From the NCBI GenBank assembly GCA_951812925.1, contig OX638368.1, positions 160,070,492-160,134,491 of the forward strand: a stretch of DNA of 64,000 nt, written 5' to 3'. Shown piece after piece: positions 12,184 through 23,965 of this stretch. Under the pieces are notes generated by a model. The model saw only the letters and a list, made by a program, of their open reading frames with translations. It did not search any database and was not told the DNA's origin. The stretch comes from Calliopum simillimum. Taxonomy: Eukaryota > Arthropoda > Insecta > Diptera > Lauxaniidae. The position numbers and the translations under genes were made by a program. How positions within the stretch are numbered: position 1 is the first letter of the stretch; every line of letters starts with the position of its first letter.

Positions 12184-14356
12184 AAAAGAAATTTTGTTCG
12201 ATACACTAAAATAGCTTTACCATCTTCCACATAAAAGTTAAATTTACCGCCCTGTTCCCAATTCCACTTTCACGTGAAAGTGGATAAAAAGTGGAATGCA
12301 AAACTTTTTCAAAAGTCGGCATTATGCTACGACTTTTCAATTAATTTTGCTTTTTTAAAGCTATTTTAAGAATCAAATTTAAAAAAAAATACACACGTAT
12401 AAGCTCCAGAGTATTTCCCTTTTTTAGCGAGTAATTCTAATTTTTATTGCAAATGTAATATTGTAAATATTGCTGGAATAAAAAACTCTTAACTAAAAAA
12501 TTTTTTTTCCAATGACAAGTAAAAAGTCGGCAAATTGGCATTTTCGAAGTCAGTGTATGTGTGAATTATTTGACATTTCATTATATCATGGTGTTAGTAA
12601 GAATAGTTCGAAAACAGGATGCCACCTGATTTTATAATCTAATTAACCCAATAAAATGCACTGAGCATGAAAAAAACTTTCTGAAATTTCCTCAAATCAG
12701 AGGAAACCCCATAATTGGGCATCTCGTCTAATAAATTATTTTGACAGACAAAATTGCGAGCAGTTATAATTTCAAGTGCATTGCAGCAGCCGTTGTTAAC
12801 GTGAAACTCAATTAAAGTTAATAAATTTAAAAAAAAAAACATTTTTATTCATAAATCTTGTTTACTTGTGTGCATTTTTTAACTGACAGCGAAAAAGTTT
12901 GCATTTCTACTGTGAAAAGTTAAACGTCTTGAACAGTCGTTGAATAGGCTTCACATCCACATCGAAAATAAAAAGTAATCAACAAGTCTTCGAAATCAAA
13001 AGTAGTTGAAATTACACGGATTACGGAACAGGCCGGTTAATTTTTTTATAACTAATTTTCTTCGATTTTTTTAAGTTTACCAAAATTAGTTTAAACTTAA
13101 AATGAGTTAGGGAAAATCACTTTCTGTGCATTTTCTTAACAATGCATTTAAACTTAAAAATATTTAAATTATTATGTATTGCAATTAATAAAATGGAAAG
13201 ATGGTAAACTAATTAAGAGCAATAAAGAAATTACCAAAACATAATCACTCACTTTGACAGCTGTGTTGCTCATCGTGGGAGCAACACAGTGAGTGATTTT
13301 GTTTTGGTAATTTCTTTATTGCTCTTAATTAGTTTACCATCTTTCCATTTTATTAATTGCAATACATAATAATTTAAATATTTTTAAGTTTAAATGCATT
13401 GTTAAGAAAATGCACAGAAAGTGATTTTCCCTAACTCCTTTTAAGTTTAAACTAATTTTGGTAAACTTAAAAAAATCGAAGAAAATTAGTTATAAAAAAA
13501 TTAACCGGCCTGTTCCGTAATCCGTGTAATTTCAACTACTTTTGATTTCGAAGACTTGTTGATTACTTTTTATTTTCGATGTGGATGTGAAGCCTATTCA
13601 ACGACTGTTCAAGACGTTTAACTTTTCACAGTAGAAATGCAAACTTTTTCGCTGTCAGTTAAAAAATGCACACAAGTAAACAAGATTTATGAATAAAAAT
13701 GCTTTTTTTTTAAATTTATTAACTTTAATTGAGTTTCACGTTAACAACGGCTGCTGCAATGCACTTGAAATTATAACTGCTCGCAATTTTGTCTGTCAAA
13801 ATAATTTATTAGACGAGATGCCCAATTATGGGGTTTCCTCTGATTTGAGGAAATTTCAGAAAGTTTTTTTCATGCTCAGTGCATTTTATTGGGTCAATTA
13901 GATTATAAAATCAGGTGGCATCCTGTTTTCGAACTATTCTTACTAACACCATGATATAATGAAATGTCAAATAATTCACACAAACACTGACTTCGAAAAT
14001 GCCAATTTGCCGACTTTTTACTTGTTATTGGAAAAAATATTTTTTAGTTAAGAGTTTTTTATTCCAGCAATATTTACAATATTACATTTGCAATAAAAAT
14101 TAGAATTACTCGCTAAAAAAGGGAAATACTCTGGAGCTTATACGTGTGTATTTTTTTTTAAATTTGATTCTTAAAATAGCTTTAAAAAAGCAAAATTAAT
14201 TGAAAAGTCGTAGCATAATGCCGACTTTTGAAAAAGTTTTGCATTCCACTTTTTATCCACTTTCACGTGAAAGTGGAATTGGGAACAGGGCGGTAAATTT
14301 AACTTTTATGTGGAAGATGGTAAAGCTATTTTAGTGTATCGAACAAAATTTCTTTT
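12184..14356. repeat. 2.2 kb near-perfect palindrome (foldback)
   Basis: The arms 12184-13271 and 13279-14356 are reverse complements across more than 1 kb, with only scattered differences (for example GTGTATGTGTG against GTGTTTGTGTG). The centre is CTGTGTTGCTC-ATCGTGG-GAGCAACACAG, so the loop is about 7 bases. Each arm also contains the perfect 20-base palindrome CCACTTTCACGTGAAAGTGG (about 12267 and 14255). Open frames on both arms (12639-12842 and 13689-13901) mirror each other and are not genes. Foldback-type mobile DNA is the natural reading. An assembly artefact is less likely, because the arms are not identical. Confidence 0.85.
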
Positions 14357-15512
14357 CACATTTTCATCAAACCTATCGACTATTCAATAGCACCGTGAAT
14401 ATTATTTATGAACTTTTGTTTTAGTCAAATATTCAGAAGTGGTACCTTCGTGAGATATCGGGTGCAAAAGGTCTAGAAAATCAGTTTGTTGCAAAATTTG
14501 AATTTAGTAATTGAAATATCTGCTCGGTTATTTTGAAAGGTAGTTAAATTTCTATTAAATTGTAGGTTCTTTCACTAAATCTAAAATAGCGCGGCCATTT
14601 TTCATCCGATCTTGCTCTGCAAGGGCTCGAAATTTTTGTAGTGAAATATGTTACTGACAAAAATCAATAAATTATGAACTCATTGAATTTTTCGGTGCAG
14701 AAAAAACCCATTTTATGCTATTGAGAGATACCCTTATTTTAATGGCTTATAATTCGGAAAGAAGGAATCGAATTAAAAAACGGTAAAAGTAGAGCGTTGA
14801 GGATGATTTTGCCTATCCGAATATGTACATTAACGAAACTTAGTTTTGCTATTCACAGTTTTTGTTTTATAGCCTGTTTCCACCGAAGATTTAAAACTAG
14901 ATTAAGTCGCAAATCACCTCTTTCGTCATGCATTAAACGTCAACTTAATCTGAAATAGGCTATTATAGCTTTAAATAGATCTGGAAACAGTGATTGTTGC
15001 ACTTTTGAGCAAGGATATCTCAGGATTCTGACATAATAGAAAAAACAGCGTATCTTTATCTTTATCGGTAATCTTGGAGGCTGGGCTATCCGTTTATTTA
15101 CTTGAATACCACAAATGAACAACTTTGTTCCAACAAAACAGCAAGGTCCCGAATTATGACACGTGAAAATGTAGTAAGCCACAGCTCTTACGGTGCATAA
15201 CAATTAGGGTATTCCACAAAACTTGTAAGTCCCTCGAATACCTCGTAAACTTGTCGGAAATACAGAAGTAAATTGATATTAATCTAACCTTCGTTCCAAT
15301 TTGTATGCACAATACTTTACTCCGCCAGAGAGATATTATATTTCTGTGCTCAGATGGCAAAAGCTGGTGTCGCATGTATTCATAATTTTTCAGGAGAGCA
15401 AATGCAAAGTTGATACGAAATCCCAATATCTGGTTTTTAAAGTTGTTCACAAGTCCTGGATCAAATCTGGTTTTGCCAGTTTATAGAGCTCACCGAGAAC
15501 AATACACTGGAC
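14357..15512 (+). repeat. Left arm of a 1156 bp inverted duplication
   Basis: This segment is the reverse complement of 20908-22063 at about 99% identity (one visible difference is ATAATAG against the complement of CTATTACG). It starts exactly where the palindrome 12184-14356 ends. Its outer end carries CTATTCAATAGCACCGTG, which is the terminus of the foldback at 22023-22725. The left copy therefore seems to have lost the rest of that foldback to the palindrome. Confidence 0.9.
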
Positions 15513-15642
15513 CCTGTTTTTAACAAGACGTGAAAATCTGCTAAGCAAAAACATAAAAAATAATAAATTGATTTGTTTCGTCCAAAAGTTAAATAAGGAC
15601 ATTTTTTCATCGTTTAAATATTTTATTAGTCAACAATTAGTT

Positions 15643-16620
15643 ATGACTAAGTCAAGAAAACCGGCAACTGTAAAATTTCCGTGTGTTGGGTGCAAAAAAA
15701 ATTGCACTGAAAGGCAAGAGGCTGTTTGCTGCGACAAGTGCAGTAATTGGGTACATGCAGAGTGCACTAAACTAACAAAAGAACAGTACAAGCTAGTGGA
15801 GACCCCTGATAGCGAGTACAGATGCTCCGAATGTGACCCGGACTTTCTATCGAATTTGGGCGCCAACTCGAACATAACCCCAAATTCTTGCACTACCGCA
15901 GATGGAAACAACAACAATGCAGTGTTAATCAGTCAAGTCCTAAAAGAAGTTCAAGACATAAAGGGCTCAGTTTCATATTTAAGTAGCCAGTATGACGAAT
16001 TTATAAAACTTGTGTCACAATACAACGTAGAAGTATCCAATCTTAAAAAGGAGAATATGGCTCTGAAGTCAAGAGTCGAACAACTGGAGAGCGGAATGTT
16101 CCAATTTGACAAAGAACGTATAAGGAATGATTTAATCATAACATCAGTCAAGGGCCTGATGGATGATAAACCAATTGACTCCATAGTTTCTTTGGCGTCT
16201 GAGATGAATGTTACATTATCCAGCCAGGATATTTCTTCTGTGACTTTGCTGAGTAATTACACAACACAAGATAAAGAAGGCAATAAGCATGAGAAAGTGA
16301 TGTTAAAAGCTACTCTTAAAAATAGTTCCCATAGAGATGAGATGTTAAAATGCAAAAAAAATTTAAAGGATTCGACGAATTTTAATAAGGTCTCTCTACA
16401 TGAAGCGTTGCCGAGGCGCTCTATTGAAATACTGCAGTATGCGAAGGAGTTACGCAAGGTCGGCTATTCATCAGTCTACTCTCTTGGAAATCGTATCTTT
16501 GCCAAGCCGGCGCTTGATTCAAAACCGATTCTGCTGAATGACAAAAATGCTGTAGACCGCCTATTGAAGGAACGTGGGGGATCTAAAGGTCAAGGTGCAG
16601 AGTCAACTAATCAACATTAG
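15643..16620 (+). CDS. LINE ORF1 protein with PHD finger
   Basis: This is the first open reading frame of a non-LTR retrotransposon. The start MTKSRKPATVKFPCVGCKK is preferred over an upstream ATG at 15568, because the PHD finger follows directly. A PHD-type zinc finger covers about residues 13-58 (CVGCKKNC...CCDKCSNWVHAEC...YRCSECD). A coiled coil lies near residues 95-155 (ILQ/VLKEVQDIKG...LKKENMALKSRVEQLESG), followed by an RRM-like region (RNDLIITSVKG) and a basic end. PHD-bearing ORF1 proteins of this type occur in CR1/L2-like LINE clades; they bind nucleic acid and form RNPs. The frame is intact (326 codons) and sits 46 bases before ORF2. Confidence 0.85.
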   Translation: MTKSRKPATVKFPCVGCKKNCTERQEAVCCDKCSNWVHAECTKLTKEQYKLVETPDSEYRCSECDPDFLSNLGANSNITPNSCTTADGNNNNAVLISQVLKEVQDIKGSVSYLSSQYDEFIKLVSQYNVEVSNLKKENMALKSRVEQLESGMFQFDKERIRNDLIITSVKGLMDDKPIDSIVSLASEMNVTLSSQDISSVTLLSNYTTQDKEGNKHEKVMLKATLKNSSHRDEMLKCKKNLKDSTNFNKVSLHEALPRRSIEILQYAKELRKVGYSSVYSLGNRIFAKPALDSKPILLNDKNAVDRLLKERGGSKGQGAESTNQH

Positions 16621-16666
16621 CTGTCATCTTTCTTGCTAAGTATTTTTTGTATTTTATATCTTTCTC

Positions 16667-19205
16667 ATGGATTTTGATAGCATACTAGATTTTAATCTGT
16701 CTAACAGAAATGTAAATAATTTAAGTATTATATCTATTAATGCCCGAAGTATTAGTTCATTTAACAAATTCAGTCGTTTTAAAGAATTAATTTCCACTTT
16801 TACGGATTTGCCAAAGATTTTAGTCATCCAAGAAACTTGGTTTGACAGTAGATTAATAGACTTGTATCAGCTCTCAGGTTACTCTCCAGTTCATTGCTGT
16901 AGATTTGACTGCTATGGGGGGGTTAGCATCTATGTGAATGAAAACATTCCTTTTTCAGTTATTTTTAACGAAAGTGCTCAGCATTGCGAAATCGTTGGAA
17001 TAAGACTATTAGATCTTAATCTTAATTTAGTTGGCTTCTATAGATCCCAACAATGCAATATTGATTTTTTTATGGAAACCCTTCGTCAAAAGTTTGTTTA
17101 TTTTGGTAATTATGAATCAATGTTTCTTGGTGATTCTAACATAGATACACTTATAGACTCGAGTACGTCAAGGAATTTTTCTAATTTATGTTTATGTTAT
17201 AACTACAATCTGCTGCATTCTCGTGTTACAAGGCCTTGTAGTGACAGCTGTATTGATCATGTGTTTTCCAATGGTGCGGTTTCGACAGAAATTTCTACTA
17301 TTAAATGCGACTTAAGTGATCATGTGATAATTTATGCTTCTCTTGACTTTGTTACAAATTGCAATAGGAATGATGTGCTAACTTTAAGGAAAATCAATTA
17401 CCCATCAGTAAAGCGAGAAATTCAAGCTTTTGTCTCAACAGCGGACAATACAATTGTGAACTGTGACCTTCTAGTTAATTCCCTGTCTTCAATAGTTAAA
17501 AGAAACACGGTTCTTAGTCATATTAAAGTTAACAAAAATAAAAGGCTAGCTCCCTGGGTCGATGGTTTTCTTGAAGAACTGATTGCAATCAAGAACGAAT
17601 ATTGGTATAAATTCAAAAAAAACAAAAACAACCTCTCGTGTCTTGATAACTTTAAAAGACTGAATGCAATCATTAAACCTCTTTTGAAAGAGAAGCGTTC
17701 AAATTACTTACGTAATGAGATAGAAAAATGTGCAGGCGATTCAAAAAAGATCTGGAAGAGTGTTAATTCTTTATTTAAAGAAAATACCAAAAAAAACGTA
17801 TCCTATATATGAGAATAATGTCTTACTTGGTGATCTTGCCATTGCTAATAAATTTAATGATTTTTTCAGTTCCATTGGTCAATCAATGTCGCAATCTTTT
17901 GTTTGTTTCCCTTGGGATGACATAAATTTTTTTCAATCTCTTAATCCTATGGCTCAGACTAGGTCCTTTGTTTTTCAAGGGTCCTCGGTATTGGACGTGG
18001 AAAGGGTTATATCCGCTCTAAACAATAAAACTTCTTCTGGTTGGGACGGTGTCTCGAGCATTATTTTCAAAAATTGTAAGCATGAACTTTCGCCAATAAT
18101 TTGCAATATTTTTAATGCAATAATTAACTCTGGCTCCTACCCGGACCCCTTGAAAATTCAAGCTGTGACCCCAGTCTTTAAACGCGGCGAAAAAAGTAAC
18201 CCGGATCACTATCGTCCAATATCAATGCCTCCAACTCTGAGTAAGATTTTTGAAAGGCTCTTGTATAACCAAATTTACAGTTATGTCATGGAACAAAATC
18301 TTCTATATGAACACCAATATGGATTTCTCAGAGGATTGGGTACTCAGACAGCTCTTATTGAACTGGTCGACCTTGTTTGTAAAAACATTGCTAGGAACAA
18401 GTTGGTGGGTGGAATGTTTCTTGATCTAAGCAAGTCGTTCGATTCGATTGATCACGATATTCTCTTGGAAAAATTAAAGTACTATGGGTTTTCTACAGGT
18501 TCGATTAGTTTAATTAAGAGTTATTTGAGTAACCGGAAACAATTTGTCTGCATTAACAATGAAAAGAGTGATTTCAAATCTGTTGGTGTTGGTGTCCCTC
18601 AGGGCTCTGTCCTGGGGCCTCTGTTGTTTTTAATATTTATTAACGACATTGCAAGATTGCCACTAAAGGGCAAAATATTCTTATTTGCAGATGATTGCTC
18701 GATTTTCTATCCTGGTGATACCATCGATGAAATTAGAAGGGACGTGAAGGATGATTTAGTTGTTCTTGATGAGTTTTTTCGATTGAATAAATTGCATCTT
18801 AATGTAAATAAAACAAATGTCATTTGCTTCCGCAGCAAACGGAAGTTAGTGTCTGGTCTTGATATTCTCCATAATGGAGTCGCAATAAGTGAGGTAAATT
18901 GCATTAAATTTCTGGGCGTCAAAATTGATTGCTTCTTGAGCTGGCATGATCATATTGATCTAGTAGAAAATAAATTGTCCATGGTCAATGGGTTGCTTTA
19001 CAAGGTCAGGCATAAGCTTTCGACGGAAGTAAAGAAGTTGATTTATTTTGGTCTCGCGCATTGTCACATCACGTATGCAGCTGGCACATGGGGTTCTTTC
19101 TCCAATATAAATAGAATTCAGGTGATACAAAACAGAATGCTTAAAAACGTATTTAATTTACACTATCGCTATCACTCTGTGGATATATTCTTCAACTTTC
19201 GTATC
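16667..19205 (+). pseudogene. LINE ORF2: AP-type endonuclease and reverse transcriptase, frameshifted and cut by gap
   Basis: The N-terminal part (16667-17812) is an exonuclease/endonuclease/phosphatase domain with the expected blocks: ISINARSI, QETWFDS, LGDSNIDT (GDxN) and DLSDHV. The reverse transcriptase follows in another frame (from about 17790 on), with VFKRGEKSNPDHYRPIS, GMFLDLSKSFDSIDH, GVPQGSVLGPLLF and the catalytic FADD. The frames join if the run of eight A at about 17789-17796 is one base shorter, so this is either a single-base mutation or a homopolymer error. The RT C-terminus disappears into the N gap at 19206. Apart from this, the coding sequence looks little decayed. Together with ORF1 it marks a CR1/L2-like LINE. 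Confidence 0.85.
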
Positions 19206-19405
19206 NNNNNNNNNNNNNNNNNNNNNNNNNNNNNNNNNNNNNNNNNNNNNNNNNNNNNNNNNNNNNNNNNNNNNNNNNNNNNNNNNNNNNNNNNNNNNNN
19301 NNNNNNNNNNNNNNNNNNNNNNNNNNNNNNNNNNNNNNNNNNNNNNNNNNNNNNNNNNNNNNNNNNNNNNNNNNNNNNNNNNNNNNNNNNNNNNNNNNNN
19401 NNNNN
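19206..19405. other. Assembly gap of exactly 200 N
   Basis: The round size suggests a placeholder, not a measured length. The LINE ORF2 enters from the left and the pyruvate kinase from the right; both are missing C-terminal coding that would not fit in 200 bases. The gap is therefore probably larger than shown, or the join may be wrong. Confidence 0.95.
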
Positions 19406-20553
19406 CATCGAACAGTCGACGATACCATAGAGCACACTCTGCTTCAAGGATGGTATTATGCAAAATTTCCACACATTCAACTGGGAAAGAACCAATGGCG
19501 GTTTCCCCCGAAAGCATAACAGCATCGGCTCCATCAAGAACTGCATTACCCAAATCATAGATCTCGGAACGGGTTGGACGTGCACGCCGAAACATCGATT
19601 CCAACATATTTGTACCACAAACTACTGGTTTTCCAGCACGATTACAACGCGCTATCAATGCTTTCTGTACCAGAAACACCTTCTCTTGTTCAATCTCTAT
19701 GCCGATATCTGAGCGTGCTAACAAAATACCATCAGCTGCTTCTATGATCTCGTCACACTTTTGCAAGCCCTGTTGATTTTCAATTTTGGCAATAACTTTA
19801 ATATCCTTGCCCTTTTCCCCCAAAACGTTGCGAATTTCACCCACCGCAGCTGCATTGCGTATGGATGAGGCAAATATAAAGTCTACATTATTATTAATGC
19901 CGAATTTCAAATCATATATATCCTTTTCGGATACCGGTGGCAGGTCTACTTCCACGCCGATAAGATTAACATTCTTGCGGGAACCTAAAAGACCACCAGT
20001 ATCTACCTGACAAATAAGGCAATCGACAGCTACCTCTTTGACGATTACGGTTATAGCACCGTCATTTATACAGATCTTAGTGCCTGGAAATACAACATTG
20101 ATTATGTTTGGATAATCGACAAAAACCACTTCTCTATTTCCCTTATCTATGAGATCTTTATTTATGGAGAGCCTCATTGTATCGTTCTTTTTCAGCTCGA
20201 TTTCATTATTATTCTCAATTAAGCCTGTACGAATTTTTGGACCTTTTGTGTCCAAAGCTATTGCAACATGATAGTTTGATCCAATATCTTTGGAATGCTT
20301 CTCTGCTGCTTTTGCGTACCATTTCGATGGTTTCTTGGTGAAAATCGTGTGTATCGTGTGAGAAATTCAACCGTACCACGTTCATGCCAGTTTGCATCAT
20401 TTTGATCAGAGTCTCTAAGTTGCGTGAAGATTTACCAATTGTACAAATGATCGGAGTTACGCGGTGGTGTCTTGCAGTGATATCAAATTGAAGGCTGCAC
20501 ATGTGCTCGAGCAGTGAGTCACGCTCAATCAGCATTGGTGTTGGGTCACTCAT
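19406..20553 (-). pseudogene. Pyruvate kinase paralog, intronless, with one frameshift and missing C-terminus
   Basis: Pyruvate kinase converts phosphoenolpyruvate and ADP to pyruvate and ATP. The start is MSDPTPMLIERDSLLEHM (20553). Recognisable blocks are TPIICTIGKSSRN, GMNVVRLNFSHDTH, ALDTKGPKIRTG, the signature VIAKIENQQGL with the catalytic Lys, CGTNMLESM, and PTRSEIYDLGNAVLDGADAV then MLSGETAIG. Where the family has ARGD this copy reads ARSD, a change near the substrate/metal site. One extra A in GTACGCAAAAGC (about 20304-20312) shifts the frame after VRK; the second frame then runs open into the gap. About 140 C-terminal residues (regulatory domain) are missing. There are no introns over 1.1 kb, which fits a retrocopy or one of the divergent testis-type paralogs known in flies. 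It could be functional if the extra A and the gap are assembly errors. Confidence 0.8.
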
Positions 20554-20907
20554 TTTTAATTAAAATTTTTTTTTTTATTTATTTAATTTTACTTATAATT
20601 TTGTTTTTTTATGACAAATAATTTTGATTATTGTCATTTAAACTCAGATACTGATGTTACTATAATCTTTAATTCAGTAACTCATATTCGCTAAGGTTGT
20701 TTGTGAAATAGTTCCAAGAGTTATCGCAAATAGAAACGAATTCCGCAAAACCCATTGTCAGTCGAATTACACATTACATTAGATGATGAAAACAAATTGG
20801 CTATTCACAGTATTTTAATATTCATATATATATAATTTTGTATATAAAATCTGTATGCATATGGCAAAACATGGCATAGATAGTTTTTTGTGAAAATGAG
20901 TTAAATT
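20554..20907. other. Upstream of the pyruvate kinase, no gene
   Basis: This is a very AT-rich stretch with T-runs directly upstream of the kinase start. No TATA-initiator pair is clear enough to call. It separates the kinase from the right arm of the inverted duplication. Confidence 0.5.
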
Positions 20908-22063
20908 GTCCAGTGTATTGTTCTCGGTGAGCTCTATAAACTGGCAAAACCAGATTTGATCCAGGACTTGTGAACAACTTTAAAAACCAGATATTGGGAT
21001 TTCGTATCAACTTTGCATTTGCTCTCCTGAAAAATTATGAATACATGCGACACCAGCTTTTGCCATCTGAGCACAGAAATATAATATCTCTCTGGCGGAG
21101 TAAAGTATTGTGCATACAAATTGGAACGAAGGTTAGATTAATATCAATTTACTTCTGTATTTCCGACAAGTTTACGAGGTATTCGAGGGACTTACAAGTT
21201 TTGTGGAATACCCTAATTGTTATGCACCGTAAGAGCTGTGGCTTACTACATTTTCACGTGTCATAATTCGGGACCTTGCTGTTTTGTTGGAACAAAGTTG
21301 TTCATTTGTGGTATTCAAGTAAATAAACGGATAGCCCAGCCTCCAAGATTACCGATAAAGATAAAGATACGCTGTTTTTTCTATTACGTCAGAATCCTGA
21401 GATATCCTTGCTCAAAAGTGCAACAATCACTGTTTCCAGATCTATTTAAAGCTATAATAGCCTATTTCAGATTAAGTTGACGTTTAATGCATGACGAAAG
21501 AGGTGATTTGCGACTTAATCTAGTTTTAAATCTTCGGTGGAAACAGGCTATAAAACAAAAACTGTGAATAGCAAAACTAAGTTTCGTTAATGTACATATT
21601 CGGATAGGCAAAATCATCCTCAACGCTCTACTTTTACCGTTTTTTAATTCGATTCCTTCTTTCCGAATTATAAGCCATTAAAATAAGGGTATCTCTCAAT
21701 AGCATAAAATGGGTTTTTTCTGCACCGAAAAATTCAATGAGTTCATAATTTATTGATTTTTGTCAGTAACATATTTCACTACAAAAATTTCGAGCCCTTG
21801 CAGAGCAAGATCGGATGAAAAATGGCCGCGCTATTTTAGATTTAGTGAAAGAACCTACAATTTAATAGAAATTTAACTACCTTTCAAAATAACCGAGCAG
21901 ATATTTCAATTACTAAATTCAAATTTTGCAACAAACTGATTTTCTAGACCTTTTGCACCCGATATCTCACGAAGGTACCACTTCTGAATATTTGACTAAA
22001 ACAAAAGTTCATAAATAATATTCACGGTGCTATTGAATAGTCGATAGGTTTGATGAAAATGTG
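20908..22063 (-). repeat. Right arm of the 1156 bp inverted duplication
   Basis: Reverse complement of 14357-15512. The open frames in it are mirror images of those in the left arm and have no recognisable domain. Between the two arms lie the LINE, the gap and the pyruvate kinase. Confidence 0.9.
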
Positions 22064-22725
22064 GAGAAAATTTGTGAATAGGGTTTCATTTGCATTAGTT
22101 TAGTGGTCTGAAAAATGCAAACCCTGACATCGTAGCTGATCATCCCTGCGAAATATCGCAAAAATACATATCCCATATAAAATAAAAAAAAATTCAGAAA
22201 AAAAACGCAACAAACAAATATAAAAATAGTTATTTTTAACGTATTTTGCAATGCTGAATCCGAATCAGTCCTTAGAATTGCTGTATCCTATATGGTTTTT
22301 GAGATATCTTAGCCTAAACAAGGTAAAAAGACCGTTTTTGCTATATTTTGAAGCTATATAACTAGAATATAGAACATTTATACGCAGAATCCGATACATT
22401 ATCTGAAAGTTTCAATCTTTTTCTTTAAAACTGCATTTAAATTATGTCAATAGCTTAATTTTTCTCTGAAATATTGTAGACTGATCGGATTCAAGATTGC
22501 AAAATACGTTAAAAATAACTATTTTTATATTTGTTTGTTGCGTTTTTTTTTCTGATTTTTTTTTATTTTATATGGGATATGTATTTTTGCGATATTTCGC
22601 AGGGATGATCAGCTACGATTTCGGGGTTTGCATTTTTCAGACCACTAAACTAATACAAATGAAACTCCATTCACAGATTTTCTCCACATTTTCATCAAAC
22701 TTATCGACTGTTCAACAGCACCGTG
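22023..22725. repeat. Foldback element with CACGGTG ends
   Basis: The arms 22023-22269 and 22479-22725 are inverted copies (about 90% identical). The ends read CACGGTGCTATTGAATAGTC and, on the other side, GACTGTTCAACAGCACCGTG. The 209-base loop contains TTTTTGAGATATCTTAGCC and GAAGCTATATAACTA, sequences also present in the larger foldback at 40735-42116 and, partly, near 44690-44850. Confidence 0.75.
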
Positions 22726-23084
22726 AGTGCTTTTGTCAAATTTTTTTTTTTGGCATTTAACCTGTTTCTAATCTCGACTGAAGATGTTTTGTGAAGAAAA
22801 AACCATTTTCTTATGTCGATTTAAGTTGTTTTGTGAAAAGCATTTATTAAAGTTTTTTGTTGTTGCAAATGCTTGAATTTTTTAACCTATTTGAGATAAG
22901 ATGTTTTGTCAAATGCAATTTGAAATAATACATCGAGATAGGTTGATTTTCGATTCTATGTCTCTGCAACTAAAAGTCATAGAGATCTGGCGATTTCACC
23001 AAAAGAAGCGTTTTTACGTTTTATGTTTATGATAAAAATCCTGGAAAATTGTCTTATTTCGAGTTAGGTTGTTTTGTCAAAAGT

Positions 23085-23480
23085 CCACAGATAGAGTAAC
23101 TTCGGGTGATGTGATATAGGCGGGTAATGTGATATACCAGCATATCTCCTTAAATAAACAACTCTCGATAATGATTTTTTCGTCAACACCACAGTAACTG
23201 AAATAGAAACGTGCTGCAAGTTTTTCAACGCCCACCTTTATTTATTCTGCCTTCAGTGTGGTAAAATCGATTTAGCAGTGAATAAAAACTTTATTTGCGT
23301 GTGCTTTATGTTAGGATCTAGCCTAAACTAAAATTGATATCATAGCTGAAATATTAAATTCTGCTAGTGGTTGAATATACCTAACCATAAATCAATTGAA
23401 TTTTTTATTTGCTGGAGTGTGTTTTTCAAAAATAACCTGATTGTTTTAAAACTGAAATTCGGGTAATGTGATATAGTGCA
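23085..23480 (+). repeat. Region with repeated GGGTAATGTGATATA motif
   Basis: The motif occurs at 23104 (one base different), 23122 and 23461 in the same orientation. No inverted partner or clear ends are visible. Its style resembles the neighbouring element at 23966-24869. Confidence 0.45.
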
Positions 23481-23965
23481 CTTCTGGCACCGAAAATATT
23501 TGATGTTCCACTTGCAATGCAAAATGTTTGGCACGAAGGTTTTTTGGTCCAAATCTAAAACGTTTTTTCTTATCAAAAGTCCACGGTTATGGTCACTACG
23601 CCGCTGATGATCGTTCAATAAATTCGAGCTCTTTATCAACGGTTCTTCAACTGCGAGATGGAATGCAAAAGAATACAACAACACTAAATTATTTATTTCA
23701 TACTGGAGTTTTTTTTTTTTTTTTTTTCATTACGAATGACTAAATTAATGGCAACTTCTTGCACTGAATGATTTACGTTGCAGTGCATTTATATGTGCCT
23801 ATTAATTAATGCCAATTAACTGTTTAAAAATGTATCTGCATTAATCAAGTAAGTACAAATTTTGTTTTTCCATTGCTCTTAAGGTATGCTACATATATTT
23901 GCAAGAAAAAAATGATTTCTGTAACATCCTGACCTCTCGTGATATAAAAAAAATATACATATATA

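Noticed and set aside
12639..13901. Two identical open frames (67 and 70 codons) in mirror positions
   Set aside because: They are the two arms of the palindrome; no domain or codon signal.
14940..15486. Open frames repeated at 20934-21480
   Set aside because: Duplicated by the inverted arms, low-complexity, no recognisable domain.
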